Shown here one piece after another: positions 61,476 through 64,000 of a stretch of DNA of 64,000 bases. The position numbers were made by a program, and so were the translations under genes. This DNA is from Psilocybe azurescens. Its lineage: Eukaryota > Basidiomycota > Agaricomycetes > Agaricales > Agrocybaceae. Every line of letters begins with the position of its first letter. Within the stretch, counting starts at the first letter, position 1. Under the pieces are notes generated by a model, which saw nothing but the letters and a program-made list of their open reading frames with translations, had not been told where the DNA came from and searched no databases. The stretch spans positions 1-64,000 of the forward strand of contig JAJIRX010000746.1 in assembly GCA_023853785.1 (NCBI GenBank), written 5' to 3'.

Positions 61476-63999
61476 TCAACAATAGATCAGTTCACTCACA
61501 GAAAAGTACATCAGCCTTGTTTGGTTAACGTGTAGGGGTCTGAATCCAGCTTTGAACGATTCCAAGTATCCGCCACCTCCGCTTGCGCCGGACACCTGGG
61601 AACCCGCATCAGAGAGCCTGAGCGGCCCCTGAGGATCAAAGTGGTTCTTAGCACGAGAGCAGACTATGTCCGCGTCTGCGAAATGGCTATCAGACTGAGG
61701 AAAATATTTAAAAGGGTATGGCTTACAATACACAGGAGCTGGGATTGAAACAGAACGAGTCGACCTTGCGTAAACGTGGCACAAGGCGAACGAAAGGGCC
61801 TGTATCGAGTCCGCGCTGAATGAGAAATGTTAGAAGTTGCGATGTGTATAATAAAAGAAAAAGTGCGAACTTGAACCCATATTGCTGATCAAGAAAAGAT
61901 GCGAAAACCGAATCATTAGCTTCGAGTATACGATTTACAGTGACAACCAGATACGTACATCAAACAATACCTGAGTTAAAAATCAGATGAGTATCTCATC
62001 TCTGGAGAGGTGATAGAACACGCACGGAATAGTGTCCTGGGCGACTTGTTCCAAGAATTCCAGCATGACTTTGAAGAATGAAGTCGAAATCGGTCGGATG
62101 TGTGATTTCGCGATCGATCACAGAGCCCGCCGGGCAATTTCCACTCCTATCGTCAGTCCGACCAATTGGAAACAGCCTATCCACACCGATTAGCTGGAAA
62201 AAGAGCAAGACATCACAGTCTGCTCACTGGTTATGATGTCGTTTTCCAACAACAATGAGCGTGATCGTCGGGTTGATCCCCAGTTCTTTACATGCTTCTG
62301 TGTAATACTTGAACATTTGCAGGATAATGACTGGCTACGCCGAGTAACTCACCTTGGATCAAGGGTAATTCTGAGAATTTGAAGTGAGATTGATCACGAC
62401 GAGACAAGAATGGCAACAGTCCTCACCGTCGTCCAATACGTGCTTGAACTGTCCTTCAGAAACTCCATCTAGAAACACGATGAGAACTTAATTTTAGAAT
62501 TTCCGTTGTCGGCGTACCACGAAAGAAAATCAGTCTTTTGGGATGAGCTGCAGAGCCCGGCTTCTTTTCGATGTTTCTTCGATACCCAATATACAAATTA
62601 AGGATTTCCTTTAAAGGACTCAATCCATTAAATATGTGGATCAGTAAAGATGATGTAGACATACCTTAACCATTGCCTGCAGGTCGTCAATGATCTCCTG
62701 GCGTCCAGTTTGGACACGAGTAGTAGCGACGTATTTTGCAGAATTGGAGTCAACGCTGCCAACCAAGGCTGTGAAGGACGGGCGATCAGTGGAACCAGGA
62801 GCTGGATGTATAACGTCGGCTCCTAGATTATACAAATTAATCAAGTCTCTGAAAGGGCGCCCTTGCAGACTAGCTAGCTCACCCATGACAATAGTCGGGT
62901 TAAGCGGGTCGGTCAAAGCGGCGACAGAGGGGTGCGATCGGTCGGGAATGACGTTAATACCTCCAAGTTTAACGTTCACTCTGATGACCAAGGGCCAAAG
63001 CCAATGTCAGTGTAACGACTATCTGAACAGGTGTTGAAAGAACTTACTTTAATAATACGTTCGCCCAGTATTGTTGTTTCGCTCGAGAACATTTTTGCGA
63101 CTTGAGGCATTGTGTCACCACTCCGACCTTCGAACAAGGACGTCGGTCAGATTATGACACATTATTATGAATTAGTATAAAGAGTGCGCACCGCTACGTC
63201 TCCAAAGCTACCAAGGTATCATCAATGACATAACTTCTACTATAAAAGTACGATAACGTACTGTTTGACAGCGGTATAAAGCTCATTCCCTCCTTCTGGG
63301 AGGATAACCATCATCAAAGTAGGTAGGCCCCCATCTTCTGGTTGCACTCGATGCCGGCAGCCCTCAATTGCTAATGAGTTCAATCAGGACATATCACATG
63401 AATGAACGAGGATTGAAGAAACATACATCGTGGACCCTTCCTTGAGGATGCTCATATTTGACCATAGGGTTCTCGTTTTCAACAACAACGCCTGTATACG
63501 TAGCACGATATCGGTGTCATGGAAGGTTTTTGCAATGATAAGATAACGCACCAACGCTCTTGCAAGCTTGAAGGAACGAGCGTATGACATCCTGTTGTAT
63601 CGCATCCGAGAACCTATTCCGCCCTTCGTAGATGATCATCACCCATCGCGTAATCTTTGAAGGAACGTAGAATTTTTTATCCAACCTGAAGTTATAAATT
63701 AATATAGAAATATCCTGACGATAAACGAAGTCGCGTACATGTTCCACGCCCCATTTCGAGGTTCCTTATAACTCATAAATTAAAGACAAGTCTTATAAGG
63801 ACACTGTCGATGAGAAACTTACCACAGTAGGCTGCGGTCCGTCGCCATATCTGAGCTTGGGCGGGCTTATGACTCGCATTTCGATCTTCATGGGCTCGGT
63901 ACTGATGGCCATTCCAAAATCTCTGACATAGTTGGATTGGCCATATTGAATATCCTAAACGCCCAAAAGTCAGCCTACATCCTCGCTCGTAATCTGGGA
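61476..63999 (-). CDS. Argonaute, QDE-2-like, 5' part beyond the window edge
   Basis: Core RNA-silencing slicer. The window covers the linker-MID region ([20 protein letters not shown], 63.9 kb), and the full PIWI domain: [69 protein letters not shown] (Asp formed across an intron); [73 protein letters not shown]; end RLMYF. The catalytic tetrad reads D-E-D-D, the form usual in fungi, so slicing should be intact. The MYF ending is followed by SVSELIYC then stop, or by a GTGAGT intron with a short last exon. At least twelve introns. No frame slip needed in the PIWI domain. Confidence 0.92.
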
Positions 64000-64000
64000 A

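Overview
The window is nuclear DNA of a filamentous basidiomycete, most likely an Agaricomycete. Genes are split by many short (about 50-70 bp) GT..AG introns. The gene content fits: a HET-domain protein, DUF6593 proteins, GH31, NCA2, Argonaute, a full-size ABCB transporter, fungal 7TM protein and PP2C-like paralogs. Exon limits given here were read by eye and are approximate unless stated.

Layout. 0.4-5.6 kb (-): ABCB-type multidrug exporter. 5.6-12 kb: gene-poor, with a decayed tandem-exon gene (6.5-7.5 kb). 12.0-12.9 kb (-): low-complexity protein of unknown function. 13-17.4 kb: gene-poor. 17.4-24.5 kb: a candidate complete DNA transposon with inverted terminal repeats, a 9-bp direct duplication at both ends, a MULE-like DDE transposase gene and two further genes. 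24.5-28.2 kb: gene-poor, with an F-box-like trace. 28.2-29.7 kb (+): 7TM receptor-like protein. 30.8-34.4 kb (-): secreted GH31 alpha-glucosidase. 35.0-35.7 kb (-): DUF6593 protein. 37.4-38.1 kb (+): relic of an MFS transporter. 38.6-40.2 kb (-): C2-domain protein. 41.5-43.9 kb (-): Ser/Pro-rich protein. 47.9-50.0 kb (-): intact-looking MFS (DHA1) transporter. 50.8-51.2 kb: MITE-like element. 52.3-54.8 kb (+): NCA2 with a DUF6593-like tail. 55.6-60.0 kb: two PP2C-like genes that have lost catalytic residues, flanking a HET gene on the other strand. 61.5 kb to the edge (-): Argonaute with a DEDD tetrad.

Two points matter most to a reader. First, 17400..24500 looks like an autonomous multi-gene transposon that I cannot assign to a named family. 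Second, at least eight unrelated genes carry single-base frameshifts, nearly all one-base losses in short homopolymer runs. This is better explained by uncorrected sequencing error than by every gene being dead, so 'broken' calls here need care.
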